A program made the position numbers and the translations under genes. The notes beneath the pieces are model-generated. The model made no database searches. It saw only the letters and a list, made by a program, of their open reading frames with translations, and had not been told where the DNA came from. A stretch of DNA of 64,000 nucleotides from contig DATKKE010000053.1 of NCBI GenBank assembly GCA_035543455.1, positions 1 to 64,000 on the forward strand. Direction: 5' to 3'. This DNA comes from CAIKOD01 sp035543455 (GTDB lineage: Archaea > Halobacteriota > Methanomicrobia > Methanomicrobiales > Methanospirillaceae). Position 1 is the first letter of the stretch; every line of letters starts with the position of its first letter. This document shows positions 17,087-26,285 of this stretch, piece by piece.

Positions 17087-18852
17087 TTTTTTCCTCCGTG
17101 AACAATGGCACCGGCAGGGCAAATCTGGGCACAGACCGAACAACCCGAACAACTCCCGGTGATTAATGCCTTTTCTCCCGATTTTTCAATAGCCGGGCAA
17201 CCGAACCTGATACAGCTGAAGCATCCCGTACAGAGGTCTTCGTCGACGACGTACCTGTTGCCCAGTATCCCGGCTCTCCTCGCATTGATGACACAGGGGT
17301 GTCGTGCAATTATCACCTTTACGCCGGGGCGCTCTTTCGCATCCCGAAACGCCTGCAGCATTACATTGAGGTTATGGGGGTCGATCGTTTCCACAAACGA
17401 AACACCGCAGGCACGACAGATCGCCTCAAACGAAACGGGAGGTGTCGGGAACCCGCACGCGTCAAAACCGCTGCCCGGGTTAGGCTGGTGGCCCGTCATC
17501 GCCGTTGTCCTGTTGTCGAGAATGACGACGGTGATCGTTGCCTTATTATATACCGCATTGAGAAGTCCCTGGAAACCTGTGTGGAGAAATGTTGAATCAC
17601 CTATCGTACAGACGATATCACGCTTTTCCCCTGCATGATAAATCCCGCTCGCAACCGTTATGGAAGCTCCCATGCAGATCGTCGTATCGACAACACCCAG
17701 CTGAAGCCCGAGTGTATAACAGCCTATATCGCTTGGGAAAATGCCGTCACGGAATACCTTTTTAATTGCGTAGAACGTTGCCCGGTGCATGCAGCCCGCA
17801 CAGAGGATCGGCGGTCTCATCGGGACATCCGACACCGGGGACGGTCCAGGGAAGACCTGCGTTGCAGTAAATCCGGCGGATTTCATTATTCCTGCGACAA
17901 CGTCGGGGGAAAGTTCTCCTTCCAGCGGTGCGTGTCCGCTCTTTTTACCAAAAACAGGGATAACTCCTGCAACCTGTCGCACCTCCTCCTCGACAAACGG
18001 GGCAAGCTCCTCGATAACAAGCACCCGCTCATGCTGACGCACGAAGGACTTCAGCCATTCTTCATCGATAGGATAGGCCCCGATCTTTGCAAAAGATGTG
18101 GTTTCGGGAAGGAGTTCCCGGACATATGAGGCCCCGATCCCGCTCGCGATAACTGCGTCCTTACCCCTGATTTCTGCATAATTGAAACCGAGCTGGACAA
18201 GTTTTTCTCGTATCCTTTCCTGTTTCGCGTTTAGTTTTTTATGCAGGATCCGGGTGTGTGCAGGGATGACGACATATTGTCTGGGATCCCGGTGAAATTC
18301 GCCGGTGCGTTCCGGAATCCGGATATCCCCAAGATCCACGTCACCTTTGGAGTGACAAACCCTGGTTGTGGGCCGGAATATCACCGGGAGACCCACGTCT
18401 TCTGAAAACCTGAATGCTGCACCCAGCATATCGTGGGCTTCCTGGATGCCGGATGGGTCGAAGCAGGGGATTTTTGCAAATTTTGCATAAATCCTGCTGT
18501 CCTGTTCGTTCTGCGAACTGTGGGCGAACGGATCGTCCGCACTCATGATAACGAGCCCCCCGGTCACGCCGGTGTAGGCACTCGTCATCAGCGGATCGGC
18601 AGCCACGTTCAGACCAACGTGTTTCATGGTGCACAGGGCACGCAGCCCGCACCATGCCGCAGCGAGTGCATTTTCGAGGGCAACTTTCTCGTTGACGGAC
18701 CATTCGATATAGTACCGGCGGTCGGGACGGGCCCTTAGTTCATCAATGACTTCCGATGATGGCGTGCCCGGGTATCCACTGATGAAATCCACGGGGGTTT
18801 CGAGGCAGGCATGGGCGATTGCCTCATTTCCAAGAAGATAACGTCGTTCCAT
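17083..18852 (-). CDS. iorA: indolepyruvate ferredoxin oxidoreductase, alpha subunit
   Basis: The 589-aa subunit matches IorA in length. N-terminal domain: LLGNEAIAHACLETPVDFISGYPGTPSSEV; TPP-binding region near 365-430: CAGCMHRATFYAIKK, GCYTLGLQLGVVDTTICMGAS and CTIGDSTFLHTGFQGLLNA; C-terminal ferredoxin domain with CTGCFSCIRFGCP and CSGCSVCAQICP for two [4Fe-4S] clusters. It is read first in the iorAB operon, with the DNA methylase gene following iorB. Soluble cytoplasmic enzyme; ferredoxin is the expected electron partner. Confidence 0.93.
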   Translation of the reverse strand: MERRYLLGNEAIAHACLETPVDFISGYPGTPSSEVIDELRARPDRRYYIEWSVNEKVALENALAAAWCGLRALCTMKHVGLNVAADPLMTSAYTGVTGGLVIMSADDPFAHSSQNEQDSRIYAKFAKIPCFDPSGIQEAHDMLGAAFRFSEDVGLPVIFRPTTRVCHSKGDVDLGDIRIPERTGEFHRDPRQYVVIPAHTRILHKKLNAKQERIREKLVQLGFNYAEIRGKDAVIASGIGASYVRELLPETTSFAKIGAYPIDEEWLKSFVRQHERVLVIEELAPFVEEEVRQVAGVIPVFGKKSGHAPLEGELSPDVVAGIMKSAGFTATQVFPGPSPVSDVPMRPPILCAGCMHRATFYAIKKVFRDGIFPSDIGCYTLGLQLGVVDTTICMGASITVASGIYHAGEKRDIVCTIGDSTFLHTGFQGLLNAVYNKATITVVILDNRTTAMTGHQPNPGSGFDACGFPTPPVSFEAICRACGVSFVETIDPHNLNVMLQAFRDAKERPGVKVIIARHPCVINARRAGILGNRYVVDEDLCTGCFSCIRFGCPAIEKSGEKALITGSCSGCSVCAQICPAGAIVHGGKK

Positions 18853-18972
18853 AATCCCAGTTCCGGTTTATGCAGTTGAATGGTACCTAAATCATGTGGT
18901 TTTAATGTACCGTTTTCAACCGCAAGTCACAACTTATAATAACTCTCGTGGGCTAAATTATACGTCAACTGT

Positions 18973-19046
18973 GGGCCCGTAGCATAGCCCGGTGGTGCGC
19001 CCGGCTGATAACCGGGAGGTCATGTGTTCGAATCACATCGGGCCCA
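18973..19046 (+). tRNA. tRNA-Ile (anticodon GAT)
   Basis: A 74-nt cloverleaf with acceptor GGGCCCG/CGGGCCC, anticodon arm CCCGG-CTGATAA-CCGGG, T arm ATGTG-TTCGAAT-CACAT, discriminator A. It is strikingly similar to the CAT-anticodon tRNA at 29793-29867. Confidence 0.93.
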
Positions 19047-19075
19047 TTATATACTATTGTAGGTTTTTGACTTCT

Positions 19076-19528
19076 ATGGAACGTTACCAGGTTGTACTTG
19101 TAATCGGTATCGTGGTTAGTGCCATCCTTGCAATGATTAGCATTTATATCGGGGGTATTGCGTTCATCCTCGTCCTTACTCTGGTGATGGGATTATGGAT
19201 AATGCAGGATACCCGCTCCCTTGCGGATGTCGGTGTCAGACTTTCCAGCGACGCGAAACATATCAGCGTGATCAACAAAGGTAACATCAGGGTCCAGAAT
19301 ATCCATGTTTCTCTCGTCCCCCTGGATAAGGAATTTGATCTGAAAATGCTTGACGTTGATGAAAGCAGGGAATTCGGACTGGAAACGATGGTCAACGAGG
19401 CCAAAGCGATCGTCGTATTTAATACCTCATCGGGGCAGACGTTCCGTAAATTATACAAGCTTTCAGCACTCGGAGAGGGGGATGACGACCTCCTGAAACC
19501 AATGTTTCCCCTGTTCCGCCAGGACTAA
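19076..19528 (+). CDS. small membrane protein of unknown function
   Basis: The ATG at 19076 (MERYQVVLVIGIVVSAIL) is the plausible start, 30 nt after tRNA-Ile; the longer frame runs back through the tRNA. Two transmembrane helices occupy about residues 6-48 (VVLVIGIVVSAILAMISIY and IAFILVLTLVMGLWIM), followed by a cytosolic or external domain of about 95 residues with alternating hydrophobic strands (HISVINKGNIRVQNIHVSLVPLD), perhaps a small beta domain. I do not recognise the family. It is convergent with the next gene and may be transcribed with the tRNA. Confidence 0.7.
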   Translation: MERYQVVLVIGIVVSAILAMISIYIGGIAFILVLTLVMGLWIMQDTRSLADVGVRLSSDAKHISVINKGNIRVQNIHVSLVPLDKEFDLKMLDVDESREFGLETMVNEAKAIVVFNTSSGQTFRKLYKLSALGEGDDDLLKPMFPLFRQD

Positions 19529-19533
19529 AACGA

Positions 19534-20067
19534 TTATGGCTGGCCTGATGCAAAGATAAAATTAAGGGTAATTTCAAGTGATTTCAATAACTCTTCCTGA
19601 TTTTTCAGGTAATCGTGCAGGGCCCGGTAGAGCATGAACATCGCTTCGTAATGGTAGATATCGATTACTTCCCTGCCACTGAGCGGCTGGAGGAAAGAAT
19701 CCACCGAAACCCCGTCGGAGCTGTACATCAGCTCGTAGAATTTCCCATCTTCCGAAAGAACGCAGAACTGGTCATCGACTTTTTTCGTGACATCGTCAGG
19801 TCTGTACTTCAGGGGATCCGTTTTTGCAAGGACGATCATTTTTTCCGGATAAAATGACGTGTCAAATAATTCCCCTTTACCATCCTGTTTTCCTCGCTTA
19901 AGCATATTCAGCCCGATGATCCTGATTACCGATCTGCTCAGTTCAGCCATCCGGGTAAGAAGAACAGCATCGTGCTCTGTAATCTTTGTGGAATTTTTTT
20001 CGGTACTCTTTGATTGTTCCTCTATTTTCGCAACCAGTTGAGAAAATCCGGCTTCAATCTCATCCAT
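19534..20067 (-). CDS. conserved hypothetical protein with N-terminal coiled coil
   Basis: A 177-aa soluble, acidic protein. Residues 1-50 (FSQLVAKIEEQSKSTEKNSTKI) look like an amphipathic coiled coil; the remainder mixes helices and strands (FYPEKMIVLAKTDPLKYRPDD, DDQFCVLSEDGKFYELMYSSDG). No known motif is seen. It ends 5 nt from the convergent membrane-protein gene. Function is unknown. Confidence 0.62.
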   Translation of the reverse strand: MDEIEAGFSQLVAKIEEQSKSTEKNSTKITEHDAVLLTRMAELSRSVIRIIGLNMLKRGKQDGKGELFDTSFYPEKMIVLAKTDPLKYRPDDVTKKVDDQFCVLSEDGKFYELMYSSDGVSVDSFLQPLSGREVIDIYHYEAMFMLYRALHDYLKNQEELLKSLEITLNFIFASGQP

Positions 20068-20401
20068 TTGTATTCTCCGGTCTATTTATGATGTAATGCT
20101 GTTGTTACCAGGAGCTGATGAACACATCGGCTATCCGGGCAGGTCATTGAGAATGGAAAACGGGAGTTTATCCCTCGTAATTTTTTTATAAACCCCATGC
20201 TGCTATATTAAATACCGCAAGTACGGTCCCCCTGGTCCGAACCAACAAGAACCCGGGGCCGGAATATAGGGCAGCAGGCCGAATCAACATGAATGCAGGA
20301 TAACAGCCGGCTGGTGACTATTTCGAATCAGCTTATATCAGCGGAATAACTGTGATAGCAGACCGGTAAAAACAACGGACCTGGAACATTGGACTGCAAT
20401 G
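20068..20401 (+). other. gene-free stretch with a possible structured small RNA
   Basis: No protein ORF is supported in this 334-nt region. On the plus strand a TATA-like TTTTTATAAA at about 20186-20195 is followed by an imperfect long inverted repeat, TGCTGC-TATATT near 20202 and AATATAGGGCAGCA near 20263-20276, enclosing a GC-rich segment with its own short inverted repeats (for example GGTCC around CCCT). That arrangement suggests a promoter-driven hairpin RNA of unknown function. It is an inference from sequence symmetry only. Confidence 0.35.
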
Positions 20402-21691
20402 TCAGAGGACCCTGTCACCAAGAAAATAGTAGGTCCTTTCTTCGGTAATGTGGACTTTCCCGGTTGTTCCTACCGGCAGATCTTCTTTCTGGATGATATC
20501 AAGATACGAAGGGCTCCGGGTCACCACCGATCCTTCTCTTATTTTTTCGGTTACTATAAAAGGAACGATTTTTCCAAGCCATTCCGCATTGATCTCGTGG
20601 TAGATATTTTCTGCCACACCGTTCATCTGGCGGGACCTTGTTTTCTTCAAGTAATCCGTCAGATCGGGAAGCTTCGCACTTTCAGTCCTCGCCCTTTTTG
20701 AGTACCGCGTAATATTTACCTTATTCGGCATTATTTCCCTGATCAGGGCGAGAGATGCCTGGAAATCCCCCTCTGTTTCTCCGGGGAACCCAACGATTAT
20801 ATCTGTCATAAGACTGATATCCGGGTGTTTTTGCCGAATCATTTTCATGATCGCTACCGTATCTTTCACGCCGTATCCCCTTCCCATCTGATCGAGTATT
20901 CTGTCTGAACCGGACTGGACAGGCATATGAATAAACTTAAACAATTTTTCGTGCTCCAGGATCGTTACAAGTCCGGGAACGATATTTTTAAGGGTACCGG
21001 GGTTCATCATGCCGACCCGGATCCTGAAATTTCCCGGGATATCCACCAGATCCCCGAGAAGATCGGGCAATGTCTCGTTAGTGTCGGTTCCCCATGAGCT
21101 GACGTCCTGGGCAGTAAGCTGGATCTCTGCTGCACCGGAATGAACACATCCCTCTACTTCGCGGATAATCTCCTCCTTCGGGAAACTACGGAGTTTTCCA
21201 CGGGCGAACCGTGTTATACAGTACCTGCAACGGCCCAAACACCCCTGGGCAATCTGGACAATTCCCGGAGATCCCGATAGGACTGCACGGGACTGCCGGT
21301 ATACCTCCTGGATACAGGCCGGAGGAATGAATACAGCATTTGAAAATCCAATTCTGTCAGGTTCCGCTGCCGGCATGCATCCGGTGACATAGATATCCCT
21401 GGCGTGAAACGAGGCAATTGCCCTGAGAACCTTCCGCGCTGTCTTTTCTATAACCGTGCAGCTGTTCACAATTACCAGGTCGGCATGGTCGGGGGAATCA
21501 ACGAGCCGGCAGCCCTGACGGATAAGTATCCCTGACAGTTTGCGGGAATCTCCATGGTTATAGGTGCACCCGAAAGTCACGATAAAAACGACTTTGTTTT
21601 TTATAGCACGCAACATGTCGCAACCGGGATGGTTCTCATATTCCGGAAGAAACGCGACCACCTTCTCATTGTCGTTCCCGTTTACTGTCAT
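20402..21691 (-). CDS. tRNA threonylcarbamoyladenosine methylthiotransferase (archaeal e-MtaB/CDKAL1 type)
   Basis: The protein has three domains in order: UPF0004 N-terminal domain (VTFGCTYNHGDSRKLSGIL, with further Cys at VNSCTV and VTGCMP), a radical SAM domain with CLGRCRYC at about 150-157, and a C-terminal TRAM-like domain. It converts t6A37 to ms2t6A in ANN-decoding tRNAs. The first three Cys hold the auxiliary [4Fe-4S] cluster and the CxxxCxxC the SAM cluster. The start is uncertain: ATG 21691 adds 25 residues before the conserved MLRAIKNKVVFIVTFGCTYN; ATG 21616 gives the shorter form. Neither has a clear ribosome binding site. Confidence 0.86.
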   Translation of the reverse strand: MTVNGNDNEKVVAFLPEYENHPGCDMLRAIKNKVVFIVTFGCTYNHGDSRKLSGILIRQGCRLVDSPDHADLVIVNSCTVIEKTARKVLRAIASFHARDIYVTGCMPAAEPDRIGFSNAVFIPPACIQEVYRQSRAVLSGSPGIVQIAQGCLGRCRYCITRFARGKLRSFPKEEIIREVEGCVHSGAAEIQLTAQDVSSWGTDTNETLPDLLGDLVDIPGNFRIRVGMMNPGTLKNIVPGLVTILEHEKLFKFIHMPVQSGSDRILDQMGRGYGVKDTVAIMKMIRQKHPDISLMTDIIVGFPGETEGDFQASLALIREIMPNKVNITRYSKRARTESAKLPDLTDYLKKTRSRQMNGVAENIYHEINAEWLGKIVPFIVTEKIREGSVVTRSPSYLDIIQKEDLPVGTTGKVHITEERTYYFLGDRVL

Positions 21692-21889
21692 CGGCCATAA
21701 TATATTACCCTATAAGGAATTATGAGTTCTTCATCGGGGTTTGGTGGAATGATAGCCACGAAATGACACCACAGGTTAATTTTTTTATTTTTTCCAAAAT
21801 CCGTTTTCATTTCCTAATTGTCTGATAAAGATAGTCATCAATTCCCGATCAAAATACTTAACGGATTAAATCCACAATGTGTGTACACA

Positions 21890-22648
21890 ATGATCAGGAT
21901 AGGGTTGCTGGGATGTGGAAATATCGGGCATATTATTGCCAAAAATCAGGAAAATTTTGAAATCCTGGCCCTCTATGATCGTATCCCGGAAAAAGCCCGT
22001 GAACTTGCCGACATCAGTGGCGGGACGGCGTACGAGGACTTCAACACCTTTATCGGGGCGGATTTCGACCTGGTCGTGGAAGCCGCATCGGTACTGGCAG
22101 TACGGCATTATGGTACAGCTATCATTAATTCCGGAAAGGATATCGTTGTCATGAGTGTCGGGGCACTTTCAGATAAGGCATTCTTGTCGCTCCTCACCGA
22201 AACCGCCCGGAGGGAGCGAAAAAAGATCTATATTCCGAGTGGCGCGGTTATGGGACTGGACAACATCAAGGTCGGACAAATTTCCGGGATCCATAAACTC
22301 CTTTTAAAAACGACCAAAAACCCGGAATCCCTTGGCCTCGCATCCGATGAGAAAAGACTTGTGTTCTCCGGGAAGGCCCACCAATGTATCAAGGAATTTC
22401 CGAAGAATGTCAATGTTTCCGTCGCCCTCAGCCTTGCAGCCGGATGTGAAGCCGATGTAGAACTCTGGGTCGACCCGGAGGTTGACCGGAATATCCACGA
22501 AATTTACATCGAGGGAGATTTTGGAGATGCGTGCATCAGGGTAAGAAACCTCCAGAGTCCCGATAACCCTTCGACGAGCTATCTGGCTGCCTTGTCTATA
22601 CTGACCCTCCTCCGGAACATCGATAACCCCCTGGTGGTCGGGACGTGA
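21890..22648 (+). CDS. nadX: aspartate dehydrogenase
   Basis: The ATG at 21890 (MIRIGLLGCGNIGHIIAKN) starts exactly at the Rossmann motif GCGNIG; the longer frame to 21818 lacks family similarity. The 252-aa protein has VVEAASVLAVRHYG, SVGALSD, YIPSGAVMGLDNIKV and the C-terminal NPSTSYLAALSILTLLRNI, all typical of L-aspartate dehydrogenase. It oxidises aspartate to iminoaspartate for quinolinate synthase (NadA, not present here), replacing NadB in anaerobes. It overlaps nadC by 4 nt (GTGA). A 10-bp palindrome TGTGTACACA lies just before the start. Confidence 0.9.
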   Translation: MIRIGLLGCGNIGHIIAKNQENFEILALYDRIPEKARELADISGGTAYEDFNTFIGADFDLVVEAASVLAVRHYGTAIINSGKDIVVMSVGALSDKAFLSLLTETARRERKKIYIPSGAVMGLDNIKVGQISGIHKLLLKTTKNPESLGLASDEKRLVFSGKAHQCIKEFPKNVNVSVALSLAAGCEADVELWVDPEVDRNIHEIYIEGDFGDACIRVRNLQSPDNPSTSYLAALSILTLLRNIDNPLVVGT

Positions 22649-23520
22649 CCCGCTGCAGAATAATGGGGGATGTTATTCCGGGATTACCGCTTGACAAGCT
22701 TCTTGAATTTATAAAAGAAGATGCACCGTTCGGGGATATTACTTCCAGCCTCGTACTGCCGGATATTGATGTTTCGGCCGTGATCATCGCACGTCAGGGA
22801 GGGATCGTTTCAGGACTTTCGGAAGCGGAACAGTTGTTTTCCTATTACGGTGTGGAGACCGGGATACCGAAGAACGATGGGACCGCCGTCAATCCTGGAG
22901 ATATCCTGATGACGCTCTTCGGACCTGTTAAGGCAGTTCTGCTCGTCGAAAGGACGGCCCTCAATATCATCGGACGCATGAGTGGAATATCAACAAAAAC
23001 AAAACAGTTCATCGATATTGTCGGGGCAACGGGAGCACAATGCCGGATTTCCTCGACAAGAAAAACCGCTCCCGGGCTCAGGGTCCTTGACAAAAAAGCG
23101 GTTCAACTGGGTGGCGGGGAGGCGCACAGATTCTCCCTTTCCGACGGCATACTCATCAAGGACAATCACCTTGCCATCGTCTCCCTTCATGATGCAATTG
23201 CAATTGCACGATCGGGCTCGGCATACAGGAAAGTGGAAGTAGAGGTGGAAACTCCTGATCAGGCAGTTTTGGCGGCGAAGGCTGGCGCTGACATCATCTT
23301 GCTCGACAACATGACCCCTGGTGAAGTGGAACATACCCTCTCGATGCTTGAAGATCATGATCTCCGGAAAGGTCGCCTTATCGAGATATCAGGCTCCATT
23401 AATGATGAGAATGTTGAAAAATACGCCCTCCCTGGCGTGGATATCATCAGCATCGGTATACTGACCCATTCCGTCAGGAACTTCGATGTCAGCCTGGAAC
23501 TGGTAAAAAATAGGGTATAG
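22645..23520 (+). CDS. nadC: nicotinate-nucleotide pyrophosphorylase (quinolinate phosphoribosyltransferase)
   Basis: The 291-aa frame begins with GTG overlapping the nadX stop; ATG at 22663 (MGDVIPGLPLDKLLEF) is an equally good start and removes six residues. Hallmarks are LEFIKEDAPFGDITSSL, ERTALNIIGRMSGI, ISSTRKTAPGLRVLDKKAVQLGGGEAHR (read in parts), ILIKDNHLA, VEVEVETPDQ, DIILLDNM and ISGSINDENV, giving the expected phosphate- and quinolinate-binding residues. It makes NaMN from quinolinate and PRPP. With nadX it is a two-gene de novo NAD operon. Confidence 0.95.
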   Translation: MTRCRIMGDVIPGLPLDKLLEFIKEDAPFGDITSSLVLPDIDVSAVIIARQGGIVSGLSEAEQLFSYYGVETGIPKNDGTAVNPGDILMTLFGPVKAVLLVERTALNIIGRMSGISTKTKQFIDIVGATGAQCRISSTRKTAPGLRVLDKKAVQLGGGEAHRFSLSDGILIKDNHLAIVSLHDAIAIARSGSAYRKVEVEVETPDQAVLAAKAGADIILLDNMTPGEVEHTLSMLEDHDLRKGRLIEISGSINDENVEKYALPGVDIISIGILTHSVRNFDVSLELVKNRV

Positions 23521-23847
23521 TGCCATTCTAACTACCAGCTCATTAAGGAATTTACGAGAGAAGAAATAGCCAGAGTATTGTTCCAAAATTCAGATCAAAA
23601 AAGTGTTCCTGATAATGGACAGAAAATACTGACGCTTCAGGGGCTTCGCCCCGCCGCTGTGGCGCCCCGGTTGCGATGACGTTGCATTACCAGGATCAGC
23701 GTCATGGTAATATAGAAGAATCGCATGCGCCCCCGCCCCAAAAAGGGGGCAGGGCTGGCGCAAGTGGGGTCCTTCAGAGTAAGAAATTAGTCGCTGAAAT
23801 GTGACTATCCCAAAAATAATCACCGTCTGCGATATATCGGTAAATTT
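23521..23847. other. convergent intergenic region with GC-rich hairpins
   Basis: This 327-nt stretch between nadC and the convergent OB-fold gene holds dispersed-repeat copy R1 (23631-23680), then an inverted pair ATGACG/CGTCAT near 23676-23704, and a second GC-rich hairpin near 23735-23760. The 77-aa minus-strand frame across it looks like an artefact of GC-rich repeats. Confidence 0.6.
23631..23680 (+). repeat. dispersed hairpin repeat, copy R1
   Basis: Contains GACGCTTCAGGGGC then TTC and GCCCC, followed by CGCTGTGGCGCCCCGGT. The core forms the hairpin GGGGC-TTC-GCCCC and a second small stem. Similar copies occur at 35385-35430 (reverse), 35671-35720 and 58496-58545. Confidence 0.7.
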
Positions 23848-24201
23848 TCATGTGGCATGAATGTCACCAGGCCTCTGAACAGTAATTTCCTTTTCACCCT
23901 GGTACGTTGTGACAAGGCCGTATATCGTTACCGACTGCCCCCGGGACAGCGATAGCCCCGCTCCAACCGATCCGGGGATGAATACCGTTGTGCCGTTGAT
24001 GACGAGGATCCGGTGTCCACCGTCACTAATAATTGTTTGTTTTTCAATTACCCCCGATATGAAGACAAGGGTTCCTTCCTGAGTTTTGGGAGAGAACCGT
24101 ATTGCAAATGACTCTGTCCCAAGAGATTCCATCACGAGTGCGCCGATCAGGAGTGTGAATGCAACAAGGGTGAGAATAATGAACGCATTGCGCTCCGGCA
24201 T
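23848..24201 (-). CDS. membrane-anchored small protein, OB-fold-like
   Basis: From the ATG at 24201 (MPERNAFIILTLVAFTLL) the 117-aa protein has one N-terminal transmembrane helix and an external domain of about 85 residues with beta-strand alternation (GTLVFISGVIEKQTI, HRILVINGTTVFIPG, GQSVTIYGLVTTYQGEKEITVQ). The pattern resembles OB-fold nucleic-acid-binding or NfeD-like domains, but no decisive motif is present. ATGs upstream (24222) are alternatives. It diverges from the wHTH regulator gene at 24287 with 85 nt between them. Confidence 0.65.
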   Translation of the reverse strand: MPERNAFIILTLVAFTLLIGALVMESLGTESFAIRFSPKTQEGTLVFISGVIEKQTIISDGGHRILVINGTTVFIPGSVGAGLSLSRGQSVTIYGLVTTYQGEKEITVQRPGDIHAT

Positions 24202-24286
24202 AGTCAGCATGCTGCATAGCATTGGGTAGTGTAATTGTTATAACCGGCAGCTTTAAGTGTTAACACCGTTAACATATCGTACATAT

Positions 24287-24568
24287 ATGCCAGAGAATCA
24301 CCTTCCACCATCGTCAAAAACAGTTCTCTCCCTGCTCGAAGCAGGGGGCGCCATGACCCATAAAGAAATTGTGAGCAGGAGCAACCTCGCTCCGCGCACG
24401 GTCAGGTATGCCCTGAAAAAATTGAAAGAAAACCACCTGATCATAGAAAAGTTCAATTTCCGTGATGCACGCCAGATAATTTACCAGGGAAAATCGCTTA
24501 AGCAGGCATATGCCTCCGACGTGCCAGTCCCAGGAACTTCGAGGCAAAAAATTACCTTTTTCGGGTGA
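24287..24568 (+). CDS. small winged-helix transcriptional regulator
   Basis: From ATG 24287 (MPENHLPPSSKTVLSLL) the 93-aa protein is one MarR-like winged helix: MTHKEIVSRSNLAPRTVRYALKKL is the helix-turn-helix and FNFRDARQIIY the wing. It is clearly paralogous to the protein at 58796-59041 (shared LPPS-x-K-x-V, RTVRYAL, DARQ-x-x-Y). Such proteins usually repress a neighbouring or their own gene. The divergent OB-fold gene or the convergent PLD gene are possible targets. No effector-binding domain is present. Confidence 0.75.
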   Translation: MPENHLPPSSKTVLSLLEAGGAMTHKEIVSRSNLAPRTVRYALKKLKENHLIIEKFNFRDARQIIYQGKSLKQAYASDVPVPGTSRQKITFFG

Positions 24569-24570
24569 TG

Positions 24571-26235
24571 TTACCGGTTTCGTTTCCAGTACAGCACTAT
24601 CAGTCCACAGATGACAATCCCGACAATGACCAGTTTGACATGCTGTTCAAGAGGGTCATTTGAATTCACCGGACCGGTCGAATCCCAGTCGTCGGTAAAA
24701 GCACGCCCGTAATACCTCCCGGTCTCAGGGCTTTCGATAATAACCCCGGCTTCCCGGTTAAACGTCGGGGAGTTCGTATTCCAGTTAATACTCGAGATTA
24801 ATACCTTCCTTGAATCCACAATCACTCCCTTGTTGTGGATCTTTTCGATCTGATTTTCTTCGAGACCTGCACACCTGGCCTCGAGAGGAAGTCCTTCATC
24901 CTTCGCTACCTGATTGATATAAGCAACAAGTTCATCGTTATCGTTCGGTCCGTCGGTGTTGAACCAGTACGAGTCGAGGAGTACCCTGACATGAACACCG
25001 CGGCGGGATGCATTGACCGCCTCCCCAAGATAGGGGTTGAGAACCCCCGGAGATTCGTTCGTGATGTATGCCTGTTCGATATCGATCTGCTCCTGTGCCC
25101 CATTCAGGAGGTCCCCGATAAGATAACTGGTATCGGGCGCAATGACCGGAGTCACATTGAGAGCGCAATATGATTCCGGTGAAAATTCCCTCGCATGTTC
25201 GACGTGGGGAACTTCCATAATATTGCCGGGTTTTCCCTGTGTCGGGAAGATCCCATCGCCGTGAACGTCGCCGAGGAAAACATTCCTGAAATATGAGGCT
25301 GCTGCCCTGTCGTAAAGGCAGATCCCCCACCCCCTGTTGCCGGTATCCCCGGTCCCGGGAAATCCGTTATTGGTGAAATTTTCACTGGTAATAAAAAGTG
25401 CCTTCCCATCAACGACGATATATTTCGCATGATTATAGCGGTACGGTGCATGACTGGTTCCTGTCGTCCCCATGAGGAATACCGGAATATGCTCCTTTGT
25501 CAGACGATTGCAGATCTCGTTCTCTGCAGCAGAGATACCTCCTACCGGACCCCCTTCAAGGAGGACGGTCACATTCACCCCCCGTTTATGAGCATTAATC
25601 AACGCATCTGCCATTACCGGGCTTGTAAATTCGTATACATTAACAAGGATCTCAGATCCGGCATTGTCAATAAAGTGCCTATACACCTCCTCCGAACAAT
25701 CAGGAGTGATAAAACAGGTCCCTGAGACCCCTTCGAATGTTTTCGCGGTAAGCCTGCTCTGACCTATCATGAGTACCCGTTTATCCCAGGTCCCGTCACT
25801 GTAGTAGTGCACCTGTCCTTCACGGGGGGTGACGTCCCCCGGCCATGTGATCTTCTGTATCAGCCGGTTTCCTTCGTATACCAGCAGTTCATCGCGGGGA
25901 TTTCCCATCTGAAAATTTCCGCTTGTAATCAGATCGGGAATTAACGGGGAATAATTCCTTATCTCGAAATCGGGGGACTGGTGATGGACCAGGGTATAGG
26001 CCGACCCATTTCGAGCAACAATAATTTTCCCGGCCCCCATGGTGCCGGCAGGGAAACGGAAACCCCCTTCTCCATCGGTGATCATCGTCCCGTCAAGGTT
26101 TCCGTCAGCGGAAAACACAATGTATTCATCCGGGTCCCCGGACAGGTAGGTATCCGGGCAGAACTCGGTAATCACCCCCGCATATACGGGTGGCAGCAAT
26201 AGAAAAAATACAAGAAACGCAGGGATTACATTCAT
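24571..26235 (-). CDS. secreted, membrane-anchored phospholipase D-like protein
   Basis: A 554-aa protein with a signal peptide (PAFLVFFLLLPPVYA), an N-terminal lamin-tail-like beta domain (ITEFCPDTYLSGDPDEYIVF), two PLD domains, and a C-terminal transmembrane helix (VKLVIVGIVICGLIVLYW) ending KRNR. Both HKD motifs are complete: YNHAKYIVVDGKALFITSENF, and KIHNKGVIVDSRKVLISSINW. It would cleave a phosphodiester (lipid or nucleic acid) outside the cell; substrate is unknown. It is convergent with the wHTH gene (2 nt apart). Confidence 0.87.
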   Translation of the reverse strand: MNVIPAFLVFFLLLPPVYAGVITEFCPDTYLSGDPDEYIVFSADGNLDGTMITDGEGGFRFPAGTMGAGKIIVARNGSAYTLVHHQSPDFEIRNYSPLIPDLITSGNFQMGNPRDELLVYEGNRLIQKITWPGDVTPREGQVHYYSDGTWDKRVLMIGQSRLTAKTFEGVSGTCFITPDCSEEVYRHFIDNAGSEILVNVYEFTSPVMADALINAHKRGVNVTVLLEGGPVGGISAAENEICNRLTKEHIPVFLMGTTGTSHAPYRYNHAKYIVVDGKALFITSENFTNNGFPGTGDTGNRGWGICLYDRAAASYFRNVFLGDVHGDGIFPTQGKPGNIMEVPHVEHAREFSPESYCALNVTPVIAPDTSYLIGDLLNGAQEQIDIEQAYITNESPGVLNPYLGEAVNASRRGVHVRVLLDSYWFNTDGPNDNDELVAYINQVAKDEGLPLEARCAGLEENQIEKIHNKGVIVDSRKVLISSINWNTNSPTFNREAGVIIESPETGRYYGRAFTDDWDSTGPVNSNDPLEQHVKLVIVGIVICGLIVLYWKRNR

Positions 26236-26285
26236 ACATCAGGTACCAGTCCGGTTTTAATAATCTGGCGATATAGATCTGTCTG

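Noticed and set aside
23590..23823. 77-aa minus-strand ORF
   Set aside because: It spans the GC-rich repeat region, lacks a ribosome binding site and any recognisable fold.
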